Below, in pieces: positions 24,481 through 34,400 of a DNA stretch of 64,000 nucleotides. The notes below the pieces were generated by a model. That model was not told the origin of the DNA, did no database searches, and saw only the letters and a program-made list of their open reading frames with translations. The stretch comes from an uncultured Collinsella sp. (lineage in GTDB: Bacteria > Actinomycetota > Coriobacteriia > Coriobacteriales > Coriobacteriaceae), in contig CAUDNY010000004.1 in NCBI GenBank assembly GCA_958450865.1, forward strand, positions 145,496-209,495, written 5' to 3'. Every line of letters begins with the position of its first letter. Position 1 is the stretch's first letter. The translations under genes were made by a program, and so were the position numbers.

Positions 24481-26949
24481 CTATCGCGATGCTGTCTGCG
24501 CGAGGTGAGCGCGAGCGATGGCGGCCTGACCGTAGGCGATGCAGCCGTCGTTGACGGGCACGGAGCGGGGGACCAAGACGGCAAGACTGGCGTCTTTGAG
24601 TTCGTGGGTAAGGAGCCGAAGCAAAAGTCGGTTCATGAACACGCCGCCCGAGAGCACGACGGTGTCGAGGTCTTCACGGACGCAGATCTCGCTTGCGATG
24701 CGGGCCGACGCGCGTGCGATGGTGACATGGAAGTCGAGCGCGAGCTTGCCGGCGGGCACGCCGGTCCTGATTCCCTCCAAAAGCGCCTCAAAAAGCGGCC
24801 TGGAGTTCAGAACATGGCAGTCGTCCGGACGGGATGATTCGGTTACGGAAAAGCTGGCCATATTGCCGGTGGGGCAGGCACTTTCACTGCTGAACGCGCG
24901 CCAGGCGGCGGCTTCGAGTTCTATGGCGGGTTCGCCCTCGTAGGTTGCCTTGTCGCAGATGCCCAGAATTGCTGCCGCGGCATCAAAGAGGCGCCCCATG
25001 CTGCTGGTACGCGGGCTGTTGATGCCGCGCTCGATCATGGTGGCTGTCACGCTGCGCGTTTGCTCGTCGAGACTGTCCAAAAGCCGAGCGGCACCTGGGT
25101 GCTCGAGCAGGCCGAGCTCACTGAGCAGGGCAAAGGCGTTGCGTCGAGCGTCGCGTACGGAGGCCGCCCCGCCGGGGAGCGCCCAGGTGAGCAAATGCGC
25201 GGCGCGCTCAAAGCCGCCAAGGCTGGCAACAAGAAACTCGCTGCCCCAAATGGTTCCATCGGTGCCGGCGCCGGTGCCGTCAAAGGCGATGCCAAGGACA
25301 CGCGTGTCGGTTGTAAGCTGGCCCGCGGCGATGGCCTCGGCCATTACGCTCGCGATATGTGCATGATGGTGCTGCACCTCGACGAGCGGCAGATTGTGCT
25401 CCCGTGCCTGCTCGCGCGCCCACTGGCCCGATAGATAGCTGGGGTGTAAATCGCAGGCCAAGGCGGCGGGCGCCAAGTCAAAGAGATCTTCCAAGCGCGT
25501 GCGCGCGGCGTTCCAGGCATCGAAGGTCCCGCCGTTTTCAACATCGCCGATATGCTGCGACACAAAACAGGTTGCCTCGCCGTTCGTCCCTTCACGCGTG
25601 AGCGCAATCGTGGCCTTTTGTTGTGGCCCGCAGGCGAGCACGCAGGACGGAGCGCCGTCGAGCGCCGGCAACGGCAGCGGCTGGGGTGCATATCCGCGAG
25701 CGCGGCGCACGGGCATAACAGCGCCGTCGACCACGCGCACTACAGAGTCGTCATAGCGCGAGAGGATCGCGCGGTCGTTACCGAGCAACGAGTCGGCGAT
25801 GCCGGCGGCAACGAGGTGTTTCCAGGCAAGGTCGTCGTCGGTCTCGATGGGTTCTTCGCTCAGGTTTCCGCTGGTCATGACGAGCGCGTGCATACCGCAG
25901 ACTTCTGCCGCGGCAAGCAGCAGATGCTGAAGCGGGGTGTAGGGGAGCATAACACCGAGCTCGGGAAGGTCGTGCGCGACGGACGGCGCGAGCGCGAGGG
26001 CGTCGGGGGAATCTCCACTCTCGCAAACGGCACGTCGGCGCAGCAGCACAATGGGGCGAATGCTGCCGGTCAGCAAGCCGCGCTCAACGCCGCTGACATG
26101 GCACAGGCGTTCAACGTCGGCAAGGTCGCGCACCATAACGGCAAGCGGCTTGTTGCTGCGGCGTTTGCGGCGGCGAAGCTCGGCTACCGCCTGCTCGTTG
26201 GAGGCGTCGCATGCCAAGTGAAATCCGCCCAGCCCCTTGATGGCGACGATACCGCCACCGGCCAGCAACTCAACACAGCGGTCGATAATGGCGTCGCTGG
26301 CCTCGCGTGTGGTGCCGACGGCCGGTGTCGCGGACGAATTCCCGCACGCATTGCCGTTCACAGCCTCGCGCCACGTAATATGCGGCCCGCAATCAAAGCA
26401 GGCATCGGGCTGCGCGTGAAAACGCCGGTCGATTGGGTCGGCATACTCCGCGGCGCACTTGGGACACATGGGAAAACAATCCATCGAGGTGGCCGCTCGA
26501 TCGTAAGGCAGCGAGCGGATGATGGTAAAGCGCGGCCCGCAGTTAGTGCAGTTGATAAAAGGGTAGTGATAGCGCCGATCGGCGGGGTCGAACAACTCGC
26601 GCAGACAATCATCGCAGGTGGCGATATCGGGCGAGACGAGCGTCGTGTGCGCGGTCTGGTCCTGCGATGCCACAATACGAAAGCCCTGCTCATCGGCAGC
26701 GCTCCAGCCGCTAGGCTTCAAATCCGCAATATCGACTCGCTCAACGCGAGCCGCCGCGGGCGCATGCTCAGAAAGAGCAGCGACAAATCCGTCAACCGCC
26801 TCGGCACGGGCGTGCGCCTCGATATGCACGCCGTCGCCCGCGTTGAGCACCCATCCGCAAATGCCATGCGCCATGGCCTCGCGATACACAAACGGCCGCA
26901 TGCCAACGCCCTGCACAATGCCCGTTACATGAATATGCACATGTCGCAT
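24481..26949 (-). CDS. hypF: Carbamoyltransferase HypF
   Basis: Makes carbamoyl-adenylate from carbamoyl phosphate and ATP and transfers the carbamoyl group to HypE, the first step towards the cyanide ligands. The 822-residue protein shows the full order: acylphosphatase domain (1-90, GIVQGVGMRPFVYREA), two Cys4 zinc fingers (CDDC...CTNC and CPKC...CFDC, about 110-185), YrdC-like domain (about 200-390) and Kae1-like domain with the metal-binding VEVQHHHAHIASVMAE. The C-terminal LSGGVFMNRLLL is conserved. The repeat upstream (26976-27045) separates it from nikR. Confidence 0.96.
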   Translation of the reverse strand: MRHVHIHVTGIVQGVGMRPFVYREAMAHGICGWVLNAGDGVHIEAHARAEAVDGFVAALSEHAPAAARVERVDIADLKPSGWSAADEQGFRIVASQDQTAHTTLVSPDIATCDDCLRELFDPADRRYHYPFINCTNCGPRFTIIRSLPYDRAATSMDCFPMCPKCAAEYADPIDRRFHAQPDACFDCGPHITWREAVNGNACGNSSATPAVGTTREASDAIIDRCVELLAGGGIVAIKGLGGFHLACDASNEQAVAELRRRKRRSNKPLAVMVRDLADVERLCHVSGVERGLLTGSIRPIVLLRRRAVCESGDSPDALALAPSVAHDLPELGVMLPYTPLQHLLLAAAEVCGMHALVMTSGNLSEEPIETDDDLAWKHLVAAGIADSLLGNDRAILSRYDDSVVRVVDGAVMPVRRARGYAPQPLPLPALDGAPSCVLACGPQQKATIALTREGTNGEATCFVSQHIGDVENGGTFDAWNAARTRLEDLFDLAPAALACDLHPSYLSGQWAREQAREHNLPLVEVQHHHAHIASVMAEAIAAGQLTTDTRVLGIAFDGTGAGTDGTIWGSEFLVASLGGFERAAHLLTWALPGGAASVRDARRNAFALLSELGLLEHPGAARLLDSLDEQTRSVTATMIERGINSPRTSSMGRLFDAAAAILGICDKATYEGEPAIELEAAAWRAFSSESACPTGNMASFSVTESSRPDDCHVLNSRPLFEALLEGIRTGVPAGKLALDFHVTIARASARIASEICVREDLDTVVLSGGVFMNRLLLRLLTHELKDASLAVLVPRSVPVNDGCIAYGQAAIARAHLAQTASR

Positions 26950-26975
26950 GCGACACCCCCCCCATCAAAACCGAC

Positions 26976-27045
26976 CAAAAAAGGACAGGCTTGTTTTGGT
27001 AGGTAAAACTTCTAAACCTGCCAAAACAAGCCTGTCCCTATTTGG
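26976..27045. repeat. Large inverted repeat of the CCTGCCAAAACAAGCCTGTCC family
   Basis: AAAGGACAGGCTTGTTTTGG near 26978 is complementary to CCAAAACAAGCCTGTCCCTA near 27021, around an AACTTCTAA-type loop. Single-arm relatives occur at 18957. It sits between nikR and hypF and may end the nikR transcript. Confidence 0.8.
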
Positions 27046-27068
27046 CAGGTGCGCTGCGGGAAATCCCG

Positions 27069-27581
27069 CTACAGCCCCAGGCTCTGCTTGGTGGCGGCGC
27101 ACGTGAGCTCGCCGTGCTTAACGCCGCGCAGGCCCAGCAGGCGGTCGGCCAGCTCGTAGACGCGCTCGCCGCGACCCTTGAGCGCCAGAATCTCCAAGCA
27201 GTTGTGGTGATCCAGATGCACGTGCATGGTCGATACGATCTCGTCGGTGTAGTCGTGCTGCACTTCGTCCAGACGGCGCGTCAGATCGCCGGTATGGTGG
27301 TCGTAGATCATGGTGAGCGACCCGATAACATGCTCATTGGGCGTGCGCATCTGCTCCTTGGCGATCGAGGCGCGAATCAGGTCGCGCACGGCCTCGGAGC
27401 GGTTGGCCACGTCGCCGCGGCGCGCGATCTGTTCGTCGAAACGGCGCAGCAGGTCGTCCGGTGCGGTAACCGAAAAACGGACCAGCTCGGAGCCGGAGCC
27501 ACTACAGTGGCAGCCCGCGTCGCCGTCCGCCCCGTGCGGATGCTCGTGCTCGTACCCGCAGCCGTGCTCGTGTTCGGCCAC
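27069..27581 (-). CDS. nikR: Nickel-responsive regulator NikR with metal-binding N-terminal tail
   Basis: A 170-residue repressor that binds DNA when loaded with nickel. The ribbon-helix-helix domain (VRFSVTAPDDLLRRFDEQIARRG) begins near residue 34, and the ACT-like nickel domain follows. All four high-affinity nickel ligands are present: H109, H120, H122 and C128 (HVHLDHHNC). The first 30 residues form an unusual His/Cys-rich extension not found in the Escherichia coli protein. The start is a GTG immediately after the stop of the upstream 82-codon gene. The location next to hyp genes fits control of nickel use for hydrogenase. Confidence 0.93.
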   Translation of the reverse strand: MAEHEHGCGYEHEHPHGADGDAGCHCSGSGSELVRFSVTAPDDLLRRFDEQIARRGDVANRSEAVRDLIRASIAKEQMRTPNEHVIGSLTMIYDHHTGDLTRRLDEVQHDYTDEIVSTMHVHLDHHNCLEILALKGRGERVYELADRLLGLRGVKHGELTCAATKQSLGL

Positions 27582-27582
27582 C

Positions 27583-27831
27583 TTACACCAGCTTCACGGA
27601 GCCGACGGAGTTGTGGTCGGCCTCGATGGCTTCCTCGTAGCCCTCGAGCGCGTCATGCGCCTCGTGCAACGCGGCCATGGCTGCTTCGAGCTTGGCGCCG
27701 ATGCGCTCCATGTCAAAATTTTCGGTCGCATGCAGCAACTGATGGCTCCATTCGTGAGCGAGCTCGATGGTGTCGTCGACCTGCTTGACGCTCATGGCAA
27801 GCTGGCTCATGTTCATTCCAACATCATGCAT
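27583..27831 (-). CDS. Small helical protein co-transcribed with nikR
   Basis: An 82-residue, acidic, probably all-helical protein without signal peptide or Cys. It contains several His residues (HDVG, AHEWSHQLLHATENF, LHEAHDAL). AAAGGAGA precedes the ATG. Its stop lies next to the nikR start, with a one-base gap, so the two are almost certainly translated together. I do not recognise the family. A metal-handling partner of NikR or the Hyp proteins is suggested only by the position and His content. Confidence 0.75.
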   Translation of the reverse strand: MHDVGMNMSQLAMSVKQVDDTIELAHEWSHQLLHATENFDMERIGAKLEAAMAALHEAHDALEGYEEAIEADHNSVGSVKLV

Positions 27832-27908
27832 GGGAAATCTCCTTTTGTATGGGGCAGTTCAGTGGTTCAGATTTTACTACGCCCGCTCTGTGCGCAGCTG
27901 CATAAGAA

Positions 27909-27941
27909 AACGGGTGCGAGTCTGTGCGACTCGCACCCGTT
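27909..27941 (-). terminator. Rho-independent terminator of trxA (leftward)
   Basis: ACGGGTGCGAGTC pairs with GACTCGCACCCGT around a five-base loop. Leftward reading ends in a TTTTCTT run. Confidence 0.8.
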
Positions 27942-28052
27942 CACTGGGGGCTGTTTGTAACTACCATACTATCCGTGGTCGCACGCGCCGCACCCGGCAG
28001 TCCGGCGAGCGGTGCAAAACCGCTCATGGACGGCGGGCAAGTAACAAGCGTA

Positions 28053-28373
28053 TTACAGATGCTTCTCCAGCAGCGCCTGCAGCCTCGCCTTGGGCAGAGC
28101 GCCAACCGAGCGGTCAATCTCCTCGCCGTTCTTAAACACAATCAGCGTGGGGATGCTCATGACGCCATACTTCATGGCCAGGTCCTGGTTGTCGTCGACG
28201 TTGCATTTGGCAACGGCAAGCTTGCCCGCCAGCTCATCGGCTACCTCGTCCACGATGGGCGAGAGCGATCGGCAGGGCCCGCACCAGGGCGCCCAAAAAT
28301 CGACCAGCACGGGCAGGCTGTCGTTAACGATGGAATCGAAGTTCTCGGGGGTAATCTGCTTAATGTCAGCCAT
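28053..28373 (-). CDS. trxA: Thioredoxin
   Basis: A 106-residue cytoplasmic disulfide reductase substrate carrier. The active site is WCGPC (Cys31 and Cys34) in LVDFWAPWCGPCRSLSPIVDE, and the cis-Pro loop is SIPTLIVFKNGEE. The length is standard. The ATG at 28373 is preceded by GGAGGT. It is monocistronic, with its own terminator at 27909-27941, and divergent from the gene at 28510. No thioredoxin reductase gene is adjacent. Confidence 0.95.
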   Translation of the reverse strand: MADIKQITPENFDSIVNDSLPVLVDFWAPWCGPCRSLSPIVDEVADELAGKLAVAKCNVDDNQDLAMKYGVMSIPTLIVFKNGEEIDRSVGALPKARLQALLEKHL

Positions 28374-28475
28374 GGTGACCTCCATAATACGACGCGGCTC
28401 GGCCGCGTAAAACTCAGTACGACCGTGCTTATACCCAGCCGCCCGCAAAGCAACCACTCGCGGGCAGCTCTTTTA

Positions 28476-28481
28476 TATAAT
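28476..28481 (+). promoter_or_regulatory. Probable -10 box for the gene at 28510
   Basis: TATAAT at 28476-28481, with a 28-base distance to the start codon. No clear -35 box is seen. Confidence 0.5.
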
Positions 28482-28509
28482 GGTGGGCACGCAAACGATT
28501 GGAGAGCGC

Positions 28510-29085
28510 ATGTCCACGTCACAAAGCCAGAAAAAAGAAGCCATCGCCCAGGCGGCCGAGCAGGAGCTCACATCGCTTGCGGTCCGTGGCGTGCGCATCG
28601 TGGGCAACGCGTGCTCGCCGATCGTGCTGGTCAAAGGCGATTTGGACGAGGCCGAGCGTTCGGGCGGCGAGCTGGCTGCCGGTCCGGACGGTGCTGCGCT
28701 GCGCAAGGCGCTTGGGGCCATCGGCTACGCGCCCGAGGATTTTTGCGTGCTGGCAAGCGTCGCCGGCGTGGGTGACGGAGCGGTCGCGGTGGGCGAGACG
28801 CTGCCGTGCGAGCTGTTCCGCGAGGCACTTGAGGCCTTGGACCCCGAGGCGGTGCTGCTGCTCGACAACAACGCGGCTGACGCCATGCGCGAGACCTACG
28901 CCGATATGCTCGTGGCGATCGATGACTTCGACACCGCCATGCTCAAGCCCGGCCTGGTCGCCCATGTGCAGGGCCGCCGCGTGCTCGCGCTCGACGGCTT
29001 TGAGGCGGCACTCACCGACAAGGCCGCTAAGCAGCGCATGTGGGCCTACATCAAGCAGCTGACCCCGGCGGCCGCTCCGCTGTAG
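28510..29085 (+). CDS. Unidentified soluble protein, 191 residues
   Basis: The ATG at 28510 follows TTGGAGAG and a TATAAT box. The protein is acidic, Ala-rich, and free of signal peptide and membrane segments. The pattern SPIVLVKGDLDEAERSGGELAAG...LRKALGAIGY...VLAS recalls the start of family-4/5 uracil-DNA-glycosylase-like folds, where a first strand is followed by a Gly-rich loop, but the catalytic motifs of those enzymes are not evident. It may be a diverged, inactive member. It is monocistronic and divergent from trxA. Confidence 0.7.
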   Translation: MSTSQSQKKEAIAQAAEQELTSLAVRGVRIVGNACSPIVLVKGDLDEAERSGGELAAGPDGAALRKALGAIGYAPEDFCVLASVAGVGDGAVAVGETLPCELFREALEALDPEAVLLLDNNAADAMRETYADMLVAIDDFDTAMLKPGLVAHVQGRRVLALDGFEAALTDKAAKQRMWAYIKQLTPAAAPL

Positions 29086-29159
29086 CGAGCCCGCGTCGAC
29101 AAACGACCCCGAGCGGGCGAGCCGTACCCGCGGAACGCAAATCCGTCGCGCCCGCGCCC

Positions 29160-30437
29160 TTACATCACAGCGCGCAGCTCAAACCGATCGCCGTTAATGC
29201 GGAACTGGCAGTTGCCGTTCATGCGTTCGACGGCAAGCTTAATGCTCTTGGTTCCAAAGCCGTGCCCGGTGTGCGCGGCTACGGGCATGCCGTCGACCAT
29301 GCGCGGCGCGCGGTCAAACGTGTTGGAAACCAACAGCAGCAGCTGGCTGTCCTCCAATCGCAGGTCAAAGTCGACGAATCGCTTTCCTTGGGGCGCGGCG
29401 CTTGCGGCGGTGATAGCGTTTTCCAAGGCATTCGAGAGCACGCTAAACAGGTCGGCGTCGCCTACGTGGACGGTTTCGGGTACGGCGGCGCGCAGGTTGG
29501 CGGTAATGCCGTTTCTATTGATATCCGAGTTGAATGACGAAAGCGCAATGTTTACGGTCTCGTTGGCGCAGAAGCGGCGTACGGCGGTGCGATCGCCGGC
29601 TTCGCAGAGTTCGTCGATGCGTTTGAGCGCCTCGTCGGTGTGGCCTTCCTCAATTAAAGCGCCCAGGCCGCGTAGGAAGTGGCGCATGTCGTGGCGAAGA
29701 ATTGACAGCTCGCGCCCAGATTGACGCCAAGCCTCGAGCTCTTTGATGGCGGCGCTGTCGCGGGTTTCGAGCATCCAGCGCTCTCGCTCGGCGGTCTCCT
29801 TTTCTTCGTATTCGCGCAGGTAAACGGCAAGAAACATAAGATAGAAGGCACAGAGCGCAAATGCCAAAAACTCAACCGTCACCACCGAGCCCGAGTGGAA
29901 CAGCGTGGTGTAGACGTTGGTGGCGTAGTCAAAGATGTAATAGACGAGCGGCAGGATTAAAAGGATGCCCAGCTCGGTGGGGCTTTTAATCGCCAGGCGG
30001 GGTCCAATGTCGCCGGCCCAATGCAGCAGGACGGCAAAGACGCCGAGCGTGGTAGCGATGCGTGCCAGATAGTACGCAATCTGAGAATTGGTTGCGGCAA
30101 AGGCGGCGATACCCATCCAATTGCTGAACTGACAGCTCAGATAGGCGCTGGTGACGCCCAATGCCGCGAGCAGCGGGCTCAGGCGGTAGCGCGCACACAA
30201 GTAGACGGTAAGCGGCAGGTGCACGACGAGCGGATAGACCTGACGGGCAAAAAGCTCTCCGCCAACGACATTGGCGATCGAAAAGGCAGCGCCGGTTGCG
30301 GCTCCGACCCCCACCAACTCGAGTGCATGGCGTCGATTGATTTCGATACCGCACAGCGCCGCCGAGGCAAAGACGCCAAAGAGTAGCGTTGTGGCGTGGT
30401 GGATTGCCCAAAGGACCATTTCGACCGAGGAGATCAT
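29160..30437 (-). CDS. GHKL-type membrane sensor histidine kinase (AgrC/LytS-like)
   Basis: A 425-residue kinase. The first 210 residues hold about six membrane segments, as in peptide-sensing AgrC-type kinases. A short coiled coil leads to the H-box ILRHDMRHFLRGLGALIEEG, then the ATP-binding domain with the N-box LSNALENAITAA and the Gly-rich GHGFGTKSIKLAVER. It starts within the stop of the LytTR regulator gene (TGATG overlap), so the pair is co-translated. A propeptide gene is not apparent nearby. The giant surface protein divergent from this operon is a plausible target. Confidence 0.9.
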   Translation of the reverse strand: MISSVEMVLWAIHHATTLLFGVFASAALCGIEINRRHALELVGVGAATGAAFSIANVVGGELFARQVYPLVVHLPLTVYLCARYRLSPLLAALGVTSAYLSCQFSNWMGIAAFAATNSQIAYYLARIATTLGVFAVLLHWAGDIGPRLAIKSPTELGILLILPLVYYIFDYATNVYTTLFHSGSVVTVEFLAFALCAFYLMFLAVYLREYEEKETAERERWMLETRDSAAIKELEAWRQSGRELSILRHDMRHFLRGLGALIEEGHTDEALKRIDELCEAGDRTAVRRFCANETVNIALSSFNSDINRNGITANLRAAVPETVHVGDADLFSVLSNALENAITAASAAPQGKRFVDFDLRLEDSQLLLLVSNTFDRAPRMVDGMPVAAHTGHGFGTKSIKLAVERMNGNCQFRINGDRFELRAVM

Positions 30438-31159
30438 CAGCGCCTCCCGCCCTCAAAGCGCACCGCAAAGTAGGCGTCTTGGAACCCCTGCTTGCTGCTG
30501 CGCGACAGCGGAATGCACGCGCCGGAGCGCATGACGATGTCCGTGCGATCGAAGTGGTCGATGTTGCGCAAGTTGACCTGGTAGCTACGGTGGCATTTAA
30601 AGAAGGTGGCATTTTGCGCCAAACGGTCCTCGACGCTGCGGAACGACTCGAGTGCCTCGATATCGCGTCCGTCGCGCAGGTGGAAGACCACGTGCTTGTT
30701 GCGCGCCTCGGCATATTCGATGTCGGACAGGTGCAGGGCGTGGTAGCCAAAGGACGTTTTGATCACGAGCTCGTCGGTTGCCGCCGGGCGCATGCTCGAA
30801 AGCTCGTCGAGTAACTGCGCCAGGCGTTCGTAAGTCACGGGCTTGAGCAGATAGTCGAAGGCGCGGACCTCGTAGGACTCCAGTGCAAACTCGGGCGATG
30901 AGGTGAGAAACACCAGACGCACGGCGGTGTCGGCCTGGCGCAATTCGCGCGCGGTGTCCATGCCGTTGACGAGCGGCATGATCATGTCGAGCAGGATGAT
31001 GTCGGCGCGCGACGCGGCGTGGCGCGCCAGCAGGTCCTCGCCGCGCGTAACGAGCGCAACATCGACCGCCGTGCCCGTCTCGGTCGACCAACGGTCGATC
31101 ATTCGGTGCAGTCTATCTAGAAAAGCGACGTCATCGTCGCAGGCAATAATCTTGAGCAT
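30437..31159 (-). CDS. LytTR-family response regulator
   Basis: A 240-residue regulator. The receiver domain (1-120) has the acidic triad near ACDDD and phospho-acceptor Asp58 in IILLDMIMP, plus Thr (LTSSP) and Lys (LLKPV). The LytTR DNA-binding domain (about 135-235) includes HALHLSDIEYAEARNKHVVF and KCHRSYQVNLRNID. Its start lies 241 bases from the divergent giant surface protein gene, whose promoter it may control. The cognate kinase follows with a one-base overlap. Confidence 0.92.
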   Translation of the reverse strand: MLKIIACDDDVAFLDRLHRMIDRWSTETGTAVDVALVTRGEDLLARHAASRADIILLDMIMPLVNGMDTARELRQADTAVRLVFLTSSPEFALESYEVRAFDYLLKPVTYERLAQLLDELSSMRPAATDELVIKTSFGYHALHLSDIEYAEARNKHVVFHLRDGRDIEALESFRSVEDRLAQNATFFKCHRSYQVNLRNIDHFDRTDIVMRSGACIPLSRSSKQGFQDAYFAVRFEGGRR

Positions 31160-31400
31160 TCGGCCCCCTTAGTAATTCGATTTTGCCACATTGGGCGCGT
31201 ACCGCTCGCGGGGGTGCGCACCGTTTGCGCCCCACGGCGTGCAACTCGCGCCAAGCGGCAGGGCGTTAGAAAGTGCAGCAGCAAAATAATCCGTGGATAA
31301 ACATGTCAATACATGCTGGTGGCTGGCCGGGGAACACGCCAGCCGCCAGCGCCAAACGATGCCAGACATCGCGAAGCATAGGGATAAAGGGAGCTGCACG
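31160..31400. other. Divergent promoter region between lytTR regulator and surface protein
   Basis: A 241-base region without a gene. It contains a CATGT-caat-ACATG palindrome (31301-31313) and GC-rich segments. One ACCGTTTGC string near 31219 is close to, but does not fully match, the LytTR-binding consensus. Confidence 0.4.
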
Positions 31401-34400
31401 ATGAGGGAGAAGAAGATGGGGATGCGCACTGTGTTGACGCGCCTGCTGGGTATCGCCACCGTGGCCTGCGCGCTCGTGGCAACGCCGGCGGTTGCTGAGG
31501 CGGCGACTACGGCGGATATTCCTTCGAACGTGAAGATAGCCCAAACAAAGAGCAACAACTCCTACGTTGCCGATACGGTGACGCTCGAGGCGGGCGAGGA
31601 TTACGTTGTTGGTGGAGAGATCGAGATCAACCACTACGTCGTAAAGGGCGGTACCAAGCAAAATCCGACGCGCATTTATCTCACCGAGAATGCATATCAA
31701 GGTCGCTGGAATGGTTCCATTAAGGACAAAAGAGGCAGCGGCTACGACGAACTCTTTGTGCTCGACGGCGGCTATATCGAGTTCATAGGAACCAACGGGA
31801 ATGGCAGGACTCCCGTCTATTGCAACGGCAAGAGCTTTTTGTCCGACAATGCCGGCAAAAGAGGCGGTTACGGCGATGGCGCCGATAAAAACAGGGTTTC
31901 CGGCAGCCTGAACCTTAAGGTTTCCGGCATCGAGTTTAAGACGGTAACCTCAGGGGTGTCTAAGAGGGCAATTGCGCTGTACGGCACGATGGTCGATGGC
32001 GAAACGGCAACCTTCGACAATGTCAAGGTTAGCAAATGGGGCTGTACAGCGAACGGTGCGAATTATGGTGGCAGTCACGAGTACAGCAACATCGCAACAG
32101 GATATGAGGCCTCTCCGGCGCCGGTTACAATCCTCAGCTCGGCGAACGGTGCAAAGAGTTTGGACGTCACGTTTAGCAACTGTGAATTAACGGATAATGA
32201 AGATGACTGTGCTGGTGCGCTAAGTGTCGTAGGCCGTGGGTGCAGGCCCAAGGTTGTGCTCAACAACTGCACCTTCAAGAACAATCAACAAGAATCGATC
32301 TGGTGCAAAGAACTTAACGTGCAGGATAAAAATGAGCATACCCATGCTGGCAACATTGTTGTCAATAATGCGGACATTACGCTGAACGGCTGCACCATCA
32401 CATCGACGCAAGAAGCGGCGAACTATACGCAAGATATGGTTATGACGAGCGCAATTGCGGTGGCTAAAAATTCGACATGTACGCTCAACAATACGCAGGT
32501 GAGTGACACTTATGCAGAGGGCACGTACTACTATTCCGATGCGAACACGCGTCGAAACACCGTGTATGCTCACGGAACGGTGATGCTCGCCGGTAATACG
32601 ACCATTACCACTAATGGCGATAAGGGCGCCCGAGGCCTTGCGCTCGACACGCCGGGGATTAATTACTACGGCAAACTGAATATTGCAGAATCCTTCGCGG
32701 GCAAGGTCCAGCTGTCGCTCAAGGACGATCAGCTGGGCGCCTATACGGGCACACAGTGGAAACTTGGCACTTGCGATATCGATGAGGCCGACCTGCGCGC
32801 TCGCGTTACTACGGACGACCCGAGCGTCGGCATCGGAAAGACAGACGACGGATATGTGTACGCCTCGCGCCTGCCGCACGAGCATGTGTGGTCGGTGGAA
32901 AACGCCTCCAACAGCTCATATCAGCTAAAGGTCACCTGCTCCGGTAAGATGCGTCCGAGCGATTGCAACTACAAAAATGGTTATGCCGTCGAGCTGGGTA
33001 TCGATGGGGCAACGCCGGATAAGGGAAAGCTGGGCGTTACATACAGCGGCAGTGAGGTCACTCCAACGCTGACGATGTCGAATAAGGACGGCTACGCTCG
33101 AGACGATATCGTCTCGACGGGAGGCGTACGTATCTCCGGGTCTCAGTATTACAAGCTTTCGAACTGGGGCGACAGCAAGGGCGACCCACTGGAAAAAGTT
33201 CCTACCGATGCGGGCATTTACCGTATCGAGTCCAAAGTTAAGGTTGATGGCCAGGATGGCGCCCTGACGCTCACCCGCGAGTTCCAGATTAAGCCGCTTG
33301 ATTTGCGCGATGTCGGCGGGATCACTTTTGAATTCAATAATGGCGGAGAAGACATCAAGATCAATGGTGAGACAGTTCGTGCGTACCCGTGGACGGGTAA
33401 GACGATTATGCCGAGCTTCTCTGTTAAGGTCTACAACTACGACACTCAAAGTTGGTCGTACTTTGTCAAGGGCGACGACTACGAGATTGATAATGATCCG
33501 TCGTATAGCACGGTGAGCGCGGTCGATCCTCCCAGTTCCAATTCCTATTATCCGTACTACTTGGTCTATATCAAAGGCAAAGGTAACTATACGGGCTCGG
33601 CATATGCAAACTGGACCATCACGGGCACGCAGTTCGAGAACGTGACGGCCAAGGGATTTAAAGGCCCCTATGACGGGCAGCCGCATGGCGTCAACATCTC
33701 GGTGGAAAATGCTCCTGCCGATATGAAGATCGAGTACAACGTTGCTGGGAGCGACGAATGGACGACGGGGGCTCCGAGCTTTACAGATGTCCAGTACGAT
33801 GGCGGAGACGTTTGTGCCGTAACGGTCAATTACCGCATTACCGCGAATGACTATGTGACGAAGAGCGGATCGGCTAAGATCGAGATCGAGCCTGCCGACC
33901 AGCCTGTTCCGTGGCTTTATATCGCTAGCGCTGGCACGGGTGTCAAGGTCAAGGACGAAAGCGCGCATTTCCTTAATGACGGGTCGCTTTCCAACTTGAA
34001 TGAGACCTATGAGTGGAAAAAATTCGGGGCAAAAAGGTGGAAATCCGTCCCTGCCGGTGAAACTTCAATCGACAATTTGTCCGCCGAGATGTACGAGGTG
34101 CGCTTTAAGGAGGACAACAACCACTATCCTTCGAAGGCTAACGTCTTCACAATCGCGGAGGGTCCTTGCGCGTCGAAGGACGGTACTTGGTATAAGACCG
34201 AAGGCTCAGATGGCATCCACTGGCAGGTGTGCCGCTGCAAGGAGAAGGTAAACGAAGGCAAGCATGAGTTCTGCTGGAAGGAGGTCACGGCCCCTACCAG
34301 CGAGAAACCCGGTCTAAAGCGGTATCAATGCTCCACGTGCGGCTATGTCCTGCGCGAGGAGAAGATTCCTCCGGCGTGCATCGGCGGTTATGTCGGCGTG

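Noticed and set aside
25552..27006. Rightward open frame of 484 codons across hypF
   Set aside because: Antisense shadow of hypF, which shows every expected domain.
31219..31228. LytTR binding site ACCGTTTGC
   Set aside because: It misses the last consensus position and no second direct repeat at the expected spacing was found.
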